DNA of 64,000 nt from Carettochelys insculpta (GCF_033958435.1 NC_134137.1:110184501-110248500), one strand, 5' to 3'; shown: positions 1 to 12,752, counted from the first letter of the stretch. Notes: generated by a model not told the origin, from the letters alone. Program-made: numbers and translations.

Positions 1-700
1 TCCCCTGGGCTGCCCCTTGCTTCCTGTTTCCTGCCCTCATATTCTCCCCCGTTACCTGTTCTGGTCTGATCATACAGCTTCAAGCACATGGTCAGACAGC
101 CTCCTGGTTTGCAATAGAGGGCAAACTGACTAAGCCTTTTGCAAAGTGAACTGCTTCCTGGTAACATGGAGGGTGACCAGTGACATTTCCCACAGCACAC
201 CACAGTCTGAGAACTAGCGTGGGCCTCTGTGGTTACTTGGACTCAAATATCTGCCATGCGGTACGGATGCTAGAGCCCTAGGTTTGAGCACAAGTCAGAA
301 AATTCTTAATATAAGGTGAGAGGGCAGAGTAAAGGTTTAAGCCCAAGATACCTTAATGTGTCCATTGATTCGAGTCCCAGTATCCCTGGGCTTCCACTGC
401 AGTGCAGACCTACCATAAGACAACAATAACAGAGCTTGTGTGCATTACTGGCAACATTTGCTTGTGCTACAAGGGAGGGAGTTTTCACAGAAAACAGTAA
501 GCAATCTGGTCTGTCTGGCTCAATCACTTCTACTCAGGCAACCATGCTACATCAGCTCGCGGATAACACCATGTGCTATGCTTGCAAAGGCCAGTGCCCA
601 GGAAAAATCGGTCAGCACTAAGTTCACAGGCCAAAAGGAAAGAGAAAGAATATAACTTTAGGATAAAGCCACTAAGAGGAGGAGGAGGAGATCTCATCCA
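1..700. other. No gene seen
   Basis: Mixed-composition DNA with only short open frames lacking motifs. I recognise neither an exon nor a repeat here. Confidence 0.5.
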
Positions 701-985
701 GGGTATGTCTACACTGCAAAAGCGAAGCAAGAAATCATGCAGCCTGGAGTCTCAGACAAGACTCAGACTTCCAGGCAAGATGGCTCACGCTACTGGCCTA
801 GAACAAGACATTAAGGCCTAGGTTGGAGCCAGACTCTGAGACCACCCTCCTCACCAGATGTCAGAGCCCAGGCGCCTGCCTGAGTGGGAATGGCCACCCT
901 ACCAGTTCTTGCCCTGCAGCACTCGCCCACCGTACCCAAGTCCATTGAGTCTGAGACTCGCTCCTGAAGGTTTTGTTCCTCTCTT
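701..985. mobile_element. Degenerate GTCTACAC-type MITE
   Basis: The left end reads GGGTATGTCTACACTGC, followed by an interior (paired 'AGGCCTAGGTTGGAGCC' and 'ACTCGCTCCTGAAGG' blocks) that I recognise from a common turtle non-autonomous DNA transposon. The right terminus has decayed and no target duplication can be seen. No coding capacity. Confidence 0.5.
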
Positions 986-2550
986 GGCTTGCCGCCCATT
1001 ACCATTTGATTCACAGTTCTGACCAATGTTAAGCCAAGCAGTACAAATGTAAATTACACCCAAGCGTGGCGTGAGCCTGTCCAAGTGAGGGTGGAATCTG
1101 TGACACAATCTAATCCAACCATTTGCAACCTTTCTCCTAGACCTGCTCTCCTGACACCAGTGCCTTCAATAACATTAACCGCTGTGAAATGGGGCAAAAC
1201 ATCACAAAAATGGCTTTAGGCATTATCAGACATTAACACGAGCCATCTCTCATCCATTCTCACCCAGCACCATTAATGGGATTTTTGTGCCTGCTCATCT
1301 GTGCCACATTACAATTTCTGTGGGCTGGAGAAAGCTGCATTTGGATTTTCCAACTGAATTACTTTTATGTTAATATTATTAGCCGCTTCCAGGTGACATG
1401 ACATAGTGTATTGGATTACATGGAAGTATGCCTCTGGAGCCAAAGCAGTGCAAGGACTAAGGTATGGGAGAGTGGAAGAAAGGGGAAAACATGGCCCAGC
1501 CAAGACAACCCCAACCTCAGCCCATTCCTAGGGCGGCCACATTACCCAAAGGGAAAATGGGACACCATGTGGGCCTGGTCCAAGCTGCTCTGCCACGTCC
1601 TCTCCCTCTTCCATGCATGGGACTGGCCTGTGCCCTGCCCCTCTTCTCCCTCTCTCGCACATGGGGCTAGCCTGTGCCCTGCCTGCCCTCCTGCCCCTGA
1701 CTCGGGACTGACCTGAGTCATTGGCCCTAGCCCTGCCTCTCTTAGGTGCCCGGTGCTCATCTGGGCCCAGCTTCCTCTCCATGAGGGTTCTGACATCGCG
1801 GCCTACCCAGGCTCTGCCTGCTCCTCCCCCATGGTGTTGCTGCTCACCGAATCCCTGCATCACCCCCTGGCAGCTGGCGTTGGCGCCTGCTCGAGCCCTG
1901 CCTGCCTGCCTGCCCTGTAGCTGGCTGTTGCAGATTGCACCTCCTTGCCTGGGGCTGGCGTGGCTGCTCACAGAATCCCTGTCCTGCCCACCATGCCGGC
2001 ATTGCCACTTTCCCTCCCACACACCCCTCTCCTCCCTGCTAGGGATGTGCTCCCCAGCTTTTTCGCAAAAGTGGGCATTATCAGCTGGGAAGAGCCAATG
2101 GGACAAATGGCCATTTTCATCAAAAAAGTCAGGACAGCTGGGACACGGCTTTACAAAGGGGCTGCCCTGACCACCCTGCGACACAGGGTCACCCTCCACA
2201 CTCCTGGATGCAGAACTGCTCAGAAGAAAGACCCTCCCTTTCCATTTGGACCATAAGGAGCCAGGTGATGGCTTCCCTTTTCCCTTGGCATGAGGCTTTT
2301 GGGAATAACCGAAGAAAGTTGCCGCCCAGAGAAGGGAGTGTCACACGTTCAGAGCATACTCCACAGTTCTGACTGGACTTGCCCTGCCCTGTTGTGACTA
2401 GCTGTTTGCTTCAGGCCTTTCTCCTCCCCAAGTCTCTTCAGCTCAGCTTCTCTCTTCAGCTACCCCCACCCCACCTTCCTTAATGCTTAGCTGATTCCTT
2501 CTTAAGCAACTCAATCCCTCTCTATACCCACCTGCAAAAGATCATGGAAC
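986..2550. other. No gene; GC-rich block at 1500-2260
   Basis: Positions 1500-2260 are rich in C/T runs and CTGCC-type words, which opens a 223-residue frame on - (1528-2199). That product is low-complexity and has no domain I recognise. The rest is ordinary AT-rich sequence. Confidence 0.45.
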
Positions 2551-2790
2551 TAAAACTATGTCTACACTACAAACGACTTCAGGTCGGCTTGTGTTGCTAA
2601 AGGGTGTGATTAATTCACACCCCCCTGAGTGACATAAGTTATACCCAGCTAAGCCCCAGTGTGCACAGCATGATGTCGGTGGGCAGCCTCGCCTACCAAC
2701 ATAGCTCCTGCCTCTTGCAGAGGCGGGAGTTATTAAGATGGCTGGCTTAGAACATCTTTCCCCAAGGTGCTATAGTGGCACAGATGCTTC
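2551..2790. mobile_element. MITE fragment, GTCTACAC type
   Basis: The left end reads ACTATGTCTACACTAC and is followed by a CAGGTCGGCTTGTGTTGC-like interior, as in several turtle MITEs. The right end is not clearly delimited. Confidence 0.4.
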
Positions 2791-4440
2791 TGTGGACATG
2801 CACCTGTGGACATGGATATCCACAGAGGGATTCAATACCTGCTGATCGGCAGGGCTCCGGGCCCCCGAAGATGCTGCGGCCAAAGTACAGGAGAGCAGTG
2901 CCGCTGCTCTTAGGAGCCAGTTCCCTGCCTCAGCAGCTCCTGCTAGCTGTGTATCACCTCTAGCCCTGCGTAAAGCTATGTGCCCTGTCTGGGATCGTAC
3001 AAACCTGCTGATAGTGGGGCTGGGGGCAGTATGGCCACATGGACTGTGAGGAGCTGCTGATGTGGGGCACTGGCTCCTGGGAGCATTGCTCCCCTTCGGC
3101 TGCGGAGTTTTCCGGGGACAGAGCCCTGTGGAGCCATGGATACCTATTTCTATCCATGGCTATGCACATCTATGCAGGGCTCTGCTCATTTGAGATGTGA
3201 CCATCTATTTCTCTGTGCTTACACAGTACCTGATGCAGTGGGACCCCCCATTCCTCGTTGGCCTGCAAGCACAAACACAATAAACATGATTAACTAGTAA
3301 TATTCATTTGCAGGATAATATTACATATCCCATGTGTAATATTCATTGTTAGGAGTTTTGCTAACTTAGCAAGTCTTCACCACAAACAGTGGGACTTCAG
3401 AAGCATTTTGCCGGGTGGTAAATTAGACACTCACAGACCTGCACAAAGATACTAAATGATGTGTGAATTTATGTAAGAGCCTCAGTTCATATAATTTACA
3501 GGATGAGGAGCTAGCAGGTGTAAGAATATACACATTCAGGTATGGTCTGGCCTAGTTTAGTTTATATAGTCTTACATTAGTTAGTTGCTTTTCTTGCTAC
3601 ATCTCTCCTTCTTGCTCCTAGATGCATAAATTACACTAGCTTATGAGTTAACACACACCTAGTAGCTACAAATCAAGAAGTTCTTAAGTCACTGGCAAAA
3701 GAATCCTTCTGTTGGTAGGACATTCACGTATGGGTTGGCAAAATAACTCCTGGTAATACAAGCAGCTGATGGCCAATGGCTACTATAACTATAAAGGATT
3801 TTTTTTTCCAGGATACATAGGTAAATGAGATCAGTGACGCTGGGATAAGGGAATGCCAGCTCCTGCTTTATCACATATGGGCATCTCCTGTGCCGGTTAC
3901 TTTCTCCCTCTCTGCGTAATATATATAGTATTGGACACATCAGCCCCACCCACCCAAGTGACATTTGCATCTCCAGGGCATTGTTTGTATCGGACACCAA
4001 GTCCCTACCTAGATTGCCCACTGTGCTTGGGGTCATCCGAGCTTAGGAAATCAAGCACCACACCCTCTCCCCAGGAGGCTGCTATGCGCCGGATGGCAAC
4101 TCCCTCCTCCTGAACTAGAGAAAATATGTACCCTTGATAAGACCAGCTTTTGCCCTGTAAAACCTTTAGCACCACAGGAAGTTACGCTTCCTTTGCCAGC
4201 TTCCTCATGGGAGCACAGACCCCTGTCATGTGACTTCATTGTCAAGATGTCCCCGCTAAACCAGTTCTTCTGGGAAGGGGTGAATCTTTTATTCAGAGTG
4301 ACTAGATGTCCAACAATTGGCTACTTAAGTGACCTATATTTTTAATCCTTTTTGCCACTCGCTTTGGATTTCTCAGTCCACTGTAGCGCCAAGAAGGCAG
4401 AAGACTACACAATCATAATGGAGTTTTCAGCCTGACATGG
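2791..4440. other. No gene seen
   Basis: AT-rich sequence with short uninformative frames. No repeat family recognised. Confidence 0.45.
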
Positions 4441-5180
4441 GCAGGTAGGGTTCATGGTCTCACATGGAAACCATAAATTGTAGACATCGTCCCCTTTCAC
4501 TGAAAATACCCATTAACTGTCCTAGATAACAGCATATTGATGTTGGAGCTGTTTGTGTCTATTAGGGCTTGTCTACACTACTGCTCTACTTCAAAGGGAG
4601 GATGGAAGAAGGGTGTTGGGAGTTTATTAATGAAGTGCTGCGCTGCATATGCAGCACTTCATTAAGCAAATTTCCCCTCCCCCCTTGGGGCAACTCCGAA
4701 GTGTTAAACTTTGAAGAGCTGGCTCGCATGTCACCGTGGCTAAGTTGCCGGTTCCTCTAAGTGCTTGGGCATCTTCAAAGTCCCATTACTCCTAATAATT
4801 TTGAGGAGTAAAGGGACTTTGAATTATCTCAAGCACTTTGAAGTACCAGCGGGTGAGCTGTGGCTACACGCGAGCCAGCACTTCAAAGTCTAACACTTCA
4901 GAGTTGCCCCAGCAGGGAGAGGGGGGAGTTTGCTTAATGAAGTGCTGCATATGCAGCGCAGCACTTCATTAATAAACTCCCAACACCCTTCTTCCATCCT
5001 CCCTTTGAAGTAGGGCAGTAGTGTAGACAAGCCCTAATAGACGCAAACAGCTCCAACATCCATATGCTGTTATCTAGGACAGTTAATGGGTATTTTCAGT
5101 GAAAGCGGACAATGTCTACAATTTATGGTTTCCACGTGAGACCATGAACCCTATCTACCTTCGAAGTCGGGAGGTAGTGT
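4441..5180. repeat. Large inverted repeat (about 720 bp) with MITE ends inside it
   Basis: The sequence folds on itself around position 4800. The block from GGGTTCATGG near 4448 to the centre is matched in reverse complement up to CCATGAACCC near 5151. Nested inside is a pair of MITE-like ends, GGGCTTGTCTACACTAC at 4565 and its inverse ending at 5035. The roughly 120 bp outside that pair are also mirror images, so the symmetry exceeds a single palindromic MITE. The right side continues to another end, AGTGTAGACACAGCC at about 5177-5191, which has no counterpart on the left. Confidence 0.8.
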
Positions 5181-5191
5181 AGACACAGCCT

Positions 5192-6160
5192 TAGTTAGCA
5201 ACCTAAGCCTAAATGATCAGAGATGTACTATAGTACAACATTAATTCTTCTAATCCACATTGGAGGAGTGGTGGGTATGTAAGGAAAGACAGTGGTTTGT
5301 GGGTTTTTTTTTTTAATCTTTAACACTTTAATACCAGGAATCTCTAAACAAATCTTATTGCTTTTCAGCAGGATTTAACACACAGCACTGCATGCAGAAC
5401 ATTTTTGCAAAAAGGCTTATCTGTGGTGAGTAAAGTTCAAAGAAAGCAGTAAAGTTTTGTAAGAGATTAGTTCTCATGTTGCCTAGCAATGAATTCACCT
5501 CATCTATATTCCTGAGAAATGGACAAGAAAGCAATTTGCATGTATGTCAACAAGACAGGAAAACAATATATGAACTGTTGACTTCAGTGCTTCATTTCAA
5601 AGATTAACTGAGACCCAAAACATATCACTATGGAATTAAATGTGTAAAATTCTTGTAGCTATAGAGTGAGGGTTAAAAATCTTCCAGATTGACTTCAATA
5701 ATCTCCAGAAGATCTAACCTAACCTAATTCTGGGAGACTCAGTGAAAGCAGGAAGGTTGGCAACTCTCTTAAAAACACTAAAAATGTGTGGGACACTGGG
5801 GTTGAATGAGTTTCAAACACCCACAGGACACAAGGGATTGTACTGGTCATAGAGGCCCAGCTCATAGATTTGCTAGGCCACTTATGCCCCAGAACATTAG
5901 ATACAAAACAGACTTGACAGGGAGACAAATATGGCTTTTCACTGGGACTCCCAGCCTTATTACTGCTCAAATTTGTATCAACTCATAATGACGCCCCAAC
6001 GGGATTGCTAGAGTTTAGCATGCTCCAGCCATGCCCTCTCCCACACAGACACATCCTCTACACTAGAGGTTGACTGTAAAACTGACTATTCCCATTACAT
6101 ATGTAATGTATTCCTGTCACATAGCCCTTTTTTATTACCAGAGAACAATTCATACTACAT
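5192..6160. other. No gene seen
   Basis: AT-rich sequence including a T run near 5306. No exon or confident repeat recognised. 'AAGGTTGGCAACTCTC' near 5753 resembles the end of a hAT-type MITE but stands alone. Confidence 0.45.
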
Positions 6161-6163
6161 TAA

Positions 6164-6599
6164 GGCCGTGTCTACACGAGCCCCAAACTTTGAAATGGCC
6201 ACACAAATGGCCATTTCGAAGTTTACTAATGGAGTGCTGAAATGCATATTCAGCGCTTCATTAGCATGCGGGCGGCTGCGGCACTTCAAAATTGACGCGC
6301 CTCGCCGCTGTGCGGCTCGTCCCGACAGGGCTCCTTTTCAAAAGGACCCCGCCTACTTCGAAGTCCCCTTATTCCCATGAGCTGATCGGAATCAGGGGAC
6401 TTTGAAGTAGGTGGGGTCCTTTCGAAAAGGAGCCCCATCGGGACGAGATGCGCGGCTGCAAGGCGCGTCAATTTCAAAGTGCCGCAGCCGCCCGCATGCT
6501 AATGAAGCGCTGAATATTCATTTCAGCGCTTCATTAGTAAACTTCGAAATGGCCATTTGCGTGGACATTTCGAAGTTTGGGGCTCGTGTAGATGTAGCC
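6164..6599. mobile_element. Palindromic Harbinger-type MITE with TAA target duplication
   Basis: The terminal inverted repeats are GGCCGTGTCTACACGAGCCCC and its near-exact inverse ending GTGTAGATGTAGCC. The element is flanked by TAA on both sides (6161-6163 and 6600-6602). Nearly the whole 436 bp is an inverted repeat centred near 6385, so it could form a long hairpin. Many CpG and TTCGAA words survive, suggesting a fairly recent insertion. A 3-bp duplication fits PIF/Harbinger. There is no coding capacity, so movement would depend on a transposase supplied in trans. Confidence 0.85.
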
Positions 6600-6602
6600 T
6601 AA

Positions 6603-7019
6603 ATGTGCTTTGCAGCCATTGGTTGATATGTTAATAATAGCATACTTTTAAAGAGCAATTAGCAAACTTGTATGCACATCTAACTTTAGGATGACAAGTA
6701 TGAAATAGGAGACATCAAATCTTTAAACAAAAAGCTGCCTCCAAAAATAAACAAGAATAATAAAGCTATGGTAATCACATATCCAAGATGAATAAAATAA
6801 CAGATTCATGCTGTAACGCTAAACTGATATGTCAACTTTTAGATTCAGTATTTTGCAAAGTAACTAGAAGACAGAGCACATCATGCTGTTCGGGAGCTTT
6901 CATGGTGCTCCGTTAGGCTGTCAGCAATAAACCATCATTCTAGGGAAAGTCTGTAATAATCAGCATGCTTGGAGGAGGAGGAAAACCCTCAGGTTTTACA
7001 TTTGCATGATGTTTTGCCA
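6603..7019. other. No gene seen
   Basis: AT-rich spacer. Nothing recognised. Confidence 0.45.
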
Positions 7020-7086
7020 GTGTACAGAAAATACAGGAGAAGGATCACCATGACTACCTGTTCTGTTCATTCTGTTCATCTTCAGA
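7020..7086 (+). mobile_element. CR1 3'-end scrap
   Basis: 'GATCACCATGACTACCTGTTC' followed by 'TGTTCATTC' resembles the tail of the CR1 subfamily seen more completely at 54880-55029. It is cut off by the MITE fragment that follows. Confidence 0.4.
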
Positions 7087-7225
7087 TGGGAATAGCAATT
7101 TCGATGTCTCATCTCCTAACGTTGATTTCAATGTCGAAATAGCACACGGCGTGTGTAGATGTGACGTGTGCTATTTCGACATTGTGCTGGCTACTTTGAA
7201 GTAGCCGGCTAGTGTAGACGCACCC
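7087..7225. mobile_element. Solo right end of the 685-bp Harbinger-type MITE family
   Basis: The words TTTCGATGTCTC, CTAACGTTGATTTC and a closing CTAGTGTAGACGCACCC match, in order, the right ends of the elements at 14874-15555 and 51972-52657. Only the terminal 140 bp is present. Confidence 0.65.
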
Positions 7226-7906
7226 TTTATGCACAATCAACCCATATGTCAAGCAACATTATTAATCACCAGCTTTCATTTGATACTTCACGTGACACTT
7301 ATTACAAATAAACATGATGACAGCAATGTGTTCGGTTCAATGAGTGTGCCAGGCTTGACTGGAGATAAAGAACAGTGTGTCCTCTGCCACTTGGCATTGA
7401 GGAGCTCTTAAAGTCACCAGATGATCATCACTTCAGAAAATAGTAATTTTTAATTTAAGTGCCTAACTACGTCATCCAAGCCTGAAATTTCCTATCAATG
7501 GAAGTTAGGTTCATAAATACTTTTACATATCTATTCCTAAGCAACTTGTGACAGTCATCCTGACTCCCACATGTAGCTAAGATACACTTTCTGCCAGTTC
7601 TGTGGCTTTCCAAGCCTGCAGTTGACCAATGGGATTTTCAGCCACTGGCATGATTTAGAGAAGCCTCAGGGCTCATGTAGATTCCCGTTAACTCCCTGGT
7701 CAACATGGTGACATTCCACTTGTTAGAAATAACTGGATTATGGTGAGACTCCAGCTACAATCATTTTCCTCAGCCATGCTCCTCGTTCAAGGGGTTGGGG
7801 AGGGGATGGTACAGAGCCAGTACACTCCAGGATAGGTTTCCATAGGTCAATGAATAACAGTAACACAAATGTTAGTTGTACTGTTCCGTAGAAATGTCAG
7901 CACTCA
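7226..7906. other. No gene seen
   Basis: AT-rich sequence. Nothing recognised. Confidence 0.45.
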
Positions 7907-8191
7907 GGCCTGGTCTACACTAGGGAACAAAGTCAGTCCCAGATACACAATTCTAGCTATGCCACTAGCATAGCTAGAATCAATGTATCAGGATTGACTT
8001 TGTTCCTTGGTGCAGATCAGGGCTCATCAGGCTCACGCAGACGTCCCTTACTCCATGCAATAGTGTGAGGTACCAGGGTCAACCACAAAGCCCAGAGAGA
8101 TCAATTTTGCCACTTCTTCACTAATGCAGCAAAATTGAACTCCGGTGGATCGATCACGGTGTGTCAAACTGCACTAAGTATAGACATACCC
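7907..8191. mobile_element. MITE with TCA target duplication
   Basis: It starts GGCCTGGTCTACACTAG and ends TATAGACATACCC, flanked by TCA on both sides (7904-7906 and 8192-8194). An internal hairpin surrounds CTAGCTATGC...GCATAGCTAG at about 7952-7978. It is 285 bp and non-coding. The termini and 3-bp duplication put it with the other Harbinger-like MITEs, although its interior differs. Confidence 0.75.
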
Positions 8192-8359
8192 TCATTTTTA
8201 ATATACTCAAAATTTTCAGCTTTGAAAATAAGGAAAAGGCAGACTGGGCATAACTCTGCCTGAAGCGTCTAGGGGTTCCCTGACAGTTCCAAACCTGGAG
8301 AAAGGAGGAGGGTTGGTCAGATGAGTGATGATGCACTGACCGCGAAAGAACAGTATCAA

Positions 8360-8660
8360 TGAAATCTGATGCAACTGCAGAAGGCTATGCAACAGAAGTT
8401 ACAGCTATTTGGGCATACCTGCAGAATGAACAATGAATGAAAAATCAAGACCCTGGTATTTGACATAATGGATGGTTTGAATAGGAAAGGCAGACCCCAC
8501 AGAGAATGGGTAGATGATATAGTAGACTGGTGAGGAACTAATCTACAGAAACTAAGCCACTCCACTCTGGAAAGAGAAAGAGAAGGAAATAGTGAGAGAG
8601 GCATCAGACCTCAATTGACGCTGAGCCCATGGTTATTGATGATGATGAGACTGGGCATCC
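8360..8660 (+). mobile_element. 3' tail of a decayed RTE-like LINE
   Basis: One frame reads LQKAMQQKLQLFGHTCRMN, then GLNRKGRPHREWVDDIVDW. This matches the region after the reverse transcriptase in RTE-type LINEs (a GH-x-x-RM motif, then a K-x-GRP motif). It has in-frame stops and a TGATGATGATGAGA end resembling the short simple-repeat tails of such elements. It is 5' truncated and carries no catalytic residues. Confidence 0.6.
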
Positions 8661-11600
8661 ATTGCTGTTCAATATTTCTTTTGCTGTTGTTGAAAAGCAC
8701 AGAACATAGCCCAGAATCATGTCTGGAGTCTTCTCCAGCTCTACCAATGGTCTGGCACGTGACCTTAGGCAAGTCACTTCATTGCCCCAGGATTCTGTTT
8801 CTCCAAGTTTCATACGTGGCTAATAATACTTACCTCCTTTTGTAACACAGTTGAAGATCTACTGATGAAACATACTATATAGATGCTGGGCATTATTATG
8901 ATCATTAGATGTGAACCCTACTGCAATTTAAAGTATACTGAGAGACAAAATTGAATCCCACACAGAGATCAAAACAGGGGGAGGTGATTTTTGTTGTGGT
9001 AATGCATGGGCTGTTTTAAAGCAGAAAAAAAAACACTTACATTGAAAGGCTGTCACTACAAGCATGTTTTGAAGAGGGATTTGTCTAAGGGAGGATGGTT
9101 GCTGGGTGGTAAAAAGAAAAGAGTTTGCAGGCACTGTAAAAAGGGGACGGTAGCAGAGGTGGTCAGGAAGGAGGCTGGAGCAGCAGGAAGAAACGAGGGC
9201 AGAGAAGTAGGTGGTGTGGAGCATGAAGAGAATGGCATGAGTGTGCCACAAACCCTGTGATCTCATGGCTTTACCAGCCTGCACGGATGCCCTGCTCCTC
9301 TTCATCCTGCTTGGTCTGTTCCATCTCCTCGGCAATGTGGGATTCTCCAGCTAGCAACTGAACCGGCCCTTCCTTTTCCCTTTAATACAGTTCCCTGGGG
9401 CAGAAAAGGACTCTGTAGGGAAGTTACTACAGCCTCTGATTCCATTGGATGGAAGAGATGGGGTGACAATACAAGTCTTCCCATCTCCTAATCCTCCTCC
9501 CACCTTGCAGAACTCTGGGTCCAGGCAAAATCCAGCAGGGGGTTGCAAGAGTGAGGCAGGCAAGTGCCATAAAATACTCTGTATGCTTAGACGATGGCTA
9601 AACTATTGTGGGAGTACTGCAGCTTGTGACTTTTATCCTTCAGGGAGAATTCTGTATCAGTCACTTTCCCTGACCTTTAAAGTATGCAGAACATTTGTTT
9701 ATGATGATATTTGCCAAAGCAGCATCAACTCCTACTGCCCATTTGACCAACTCATGCACATACAGCTATTTTAAAATTAAAAATAAGCTTTAAAAAACAT
9801 TCATGCTTACCAAGAGGCAGGGCAGTTGGGTACTTATTTGAGTTTCCAACCAATCACTGCCTCCTGCTATTGTAAGCAGGAATACAGCACTAAGAATCCA
9901 CTAGCAGGTATTTCATTTTCTGCTCTGATCAACAATAACAAATTAGTGTAATATTTCAGGAAAAAAATATCTTTCCTCTACCCACATCATGTCTGTTTCT
10001 TGCCTGACACTTTAAAGGCTTATGACTTTTATAACACCCACAGTCGGCTTACCTCTTACTGAAGAATTCTCCACTGTCTCAGTTTATATTTCTGAGAAAC
10101 ATAAGTTTGACTCAGATCTAGTTTACACTGCATTACAAAAGTGATAGTGATATAATTCTGATGTATTATTCCACTTTAAATATCAAAATAAAAATAAAAA
10201 AACACTTAACAGTGCTTACTGGAGGATTATGATTAACATTCTAATTACTCTGTCCTTTATTTCAGAAGACAATTTTCCTGAATTTTAATGGAAATGGAGT
10301 CCTTAATTAGACAGCAAATGTTGCATTAAGATGGATCAGTGCAATTCAGGTGAATAATAATACTCAGTTATTGGTTAAAATTTCACCATAAACCTATCAG
10401 TGAATGCATAACATGTTCCTCTTGGTATTCAGATCAGTGCAGTTACAAGGCACTAATTACCCAAAAGTGATTGCCTAGGTTTGGATCAAGCACTGCTTCA
10501 TCAGCATTCAGCATCCTTCGGGGGAATCAATAGCACAAAAAGAGGGGGTAGGAAAGGGAAGCACTAAGGAGGAAACAGGGTTCTTAATTTAATCTGATGG
10601 AAGAAAGGAGATAAAAAATGAGCGATGCTATTGCTTACACTTTTTATTGGAAATACACCTCCCTCCCAATTCATTTAAATTTGTATCTATAATATATGGG
10701 CTTCTGGATGTATGTACCATGGATAAGTTAGAGTAAATCAATTTAAAACCAATTACAAACTCCAGCAACTGACCAAAAACTCCCTGAGACAGAACAAAGT
10801 TTCCATAATGCCACTACTGTATAATACAGACAGCAACTCAACAGCCTAACTTAATTCTTTTCAGCTGGGCATGCCTTTACGTCTGGGTGACCTCAGCCAA
10901 GAATGTACGCAAGCCAGATGGACTTCAAGAAAGCCCCAAATGGACCTTCCACTAAAGGCCCATCTAAAGGTCCATGTAAATGGTTACAGATACATTGTTG
11001 TCCCATAAACAGTAAATTGTTTGTACCTCTAAACCTGAAGCACATTTCTAAAGGACAGTGCAGTGAACGAAAGCTAGCATGCATGAGGATATGGATTCAC
11101 CACAGCTGTGACATGGTTGGGTAGCCCTTCTGTAATGCAATGGGAACGGAGTTTAGGGCATATAGAAGGTGAGTGATCTCAACAGACTTCCAGAACCACT
11201 CCCAAAATGCATTTAATGCTTTGCTGCCTGATCCAAAAATATAAAGATCCCTGACCCACACATTTTCAGTGATATTAGCCAGCTCTGCTTAGCACTGAAG
11301 GACAGTTTTCTGCTGAAATCTATGGTTCAGTACAGATGATCCTGGTCCAAGAGCAGCTGCCTGGTGTCCTGAGCACGCACAGGTACAGATCAGTGAGCAG
11401 TCAGAGGACGTTGTCCTCCATGTATCTGCCCATACATGGCAGGAAAATTTGTCTGAAGAGTGGACACAGGAGCAGAATCACAACATCCCACACTCTTCCT
11501 TTTTCCCCAATGAATTTTGGCAGAAGGTTGAGAAGACGGAAAGCTGCCACTGCCAAATGTGCAAAGGTGGTGCCCAGTACCAGCATTACATAGTGCCATG

Positions 11601-11908
11601 ATTCCAGAGTATTGCCTGTCATGCACAGGCCCCTGGTTTACTGCCACTGAAATGACAGTCAGTCGTCAACCAAAACAGGGTAGTGAGGATGCGGGTGTAT
11701 ACTTTCATACAGCCTAGACTGTTGCCTGCCTCTGCAAATCTGGGCACGTGGCATGAATACAGCATACACGTGATAGCAATACATAGGCAAGCATACAAGG
11801 ATAGTCTAGCCTCAGACCGCCTGCCTATTAAAATCTCTGAATATTCAAATATATAAACACCTTCTGCTGACATCAGTGTGAGGTTCACAGTGCACTGTGG
11901 TTAGGTTA
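8661..11908. other. No gene seen
   Basis: A long AT-rich stretch with purine-rich 9010-9260 and moderately GC-rich 9280-9560. The open frames there are composition-driven and have no motifs. No repeat family recognised. Confidence 0.45.
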
Positions 11909-11910
11909 TA

Positions 11911-12403
11911 CAGTAAACCCTCGAAATGCGCAATTTTAAGTTGCACTTAACTCACAATAACACGAGTTAAACTCAACTTAAAACTTGGCTCCCCCCGGCC
12001 CAGGCTCAACCCCACCCCCAGTCCCATTAGGCCCTGGTTCAACTCCCTCCCCACACGGGTTCAACCCCCTCTGATCCCAGTTCAGCTCGCCCCTGCATGT
12101 ACACGGCTCTGGCTCAACCCCCACCCCCACCAGCTCAACTCCATCCCCCACCCTTCCTGCAGCCCTAACCCACCCCAGGCTGAACCCATGCTCCCTTCCC
12201 ATGACCCCAGCACACCGCTAGGCTTCAGTCTCCTCAACTGCCCCCCACCCCCAACCCCAGGACTTACCTTTCAAAAGGAGCTCCAGGTGCTCCTGCTGCT
12301 TCTCTGGATGCAAAATGTGTGTTCCGTCGGGGAAAAGCCACAAGGTTTGAGTTATGCGAGGGTACGTGAGAACGCAACTCTCGCCTAACTCGAGGAACTA
12401 CTG
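11911..12403. mobile_element. Tigger-like non-autonomous element, TA duplication
   Basis: It begins CAGTAAACCCTCGAAATGCG and ends ACTCGAGGAACTACTG, flanked by TA at both ends (11909-11910 and 12404-12405). CAG...CTG termini with a TA duplication are characteristic of Tigger/pogo-type Tc1-mariner elements. The core (about 12000-12270) is a C-rich, imperfectly repeated tract. Three related copies lie at 18714, 27747 and 55241. No transposase is present. Confidence 0.75.
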
Positions 12404-12631
12404 TAGTCCTAAATTTATATCACAATCCAATATGGAACTCAGTCCTCTTCTCTACATAAGTTTGATAGCCATGACCTAGAAAGAGGACTACATATACTGG
12501 TCTCTCTAGGGGCTCAAGCCACAAAAGTGCTTAGGTACCTAAACCCCTGATTTAGATGCCTAATTCCCAGTTTTAGGTACCACTGTCATCCCTAAAACTC
12601 CCATTGGAACCCTGCAGATACAGTCAGTACC

Positions 12632-12752
12632 TAAGTTTTCAGACAGGAATGAAGGGTTCAGTGGCACCTTACAGACTAACAGAAAAGTTTTGAGCATGAG
12701 CTTTCATGAGCACAGACTCACTTCATCAGACGTTTCCAGAGTAAAAGTTCTT
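12632..12752 (-). mobile_element. Penelope-like element 3' end (short copy)
   Basis: Read on -, it contains 'AAGCTCATGCTCAAAACTTT' and then 'AGACTGTAAGGTGCCACTG' with small differences. I recognise this as the terminal sequence of vertebrate Penelope-like elements. TCAGTACC occurs on both sides (12624-12631 and 12753-12760) and may be the target duplication. Confidence 0.5.

Noticed and set aside
1528..2199. A 223-residue open frame on - as a protein gene
   Set aside because: It lies in a GC- and repeat-rich block, has overlapping frames on both strands, low-complexity composition and no domain.
6164..6599. Long hairpin as a structured RNA gene
   Set aside because: Terminal repeats and a TAA duplication explain it as a transposon.
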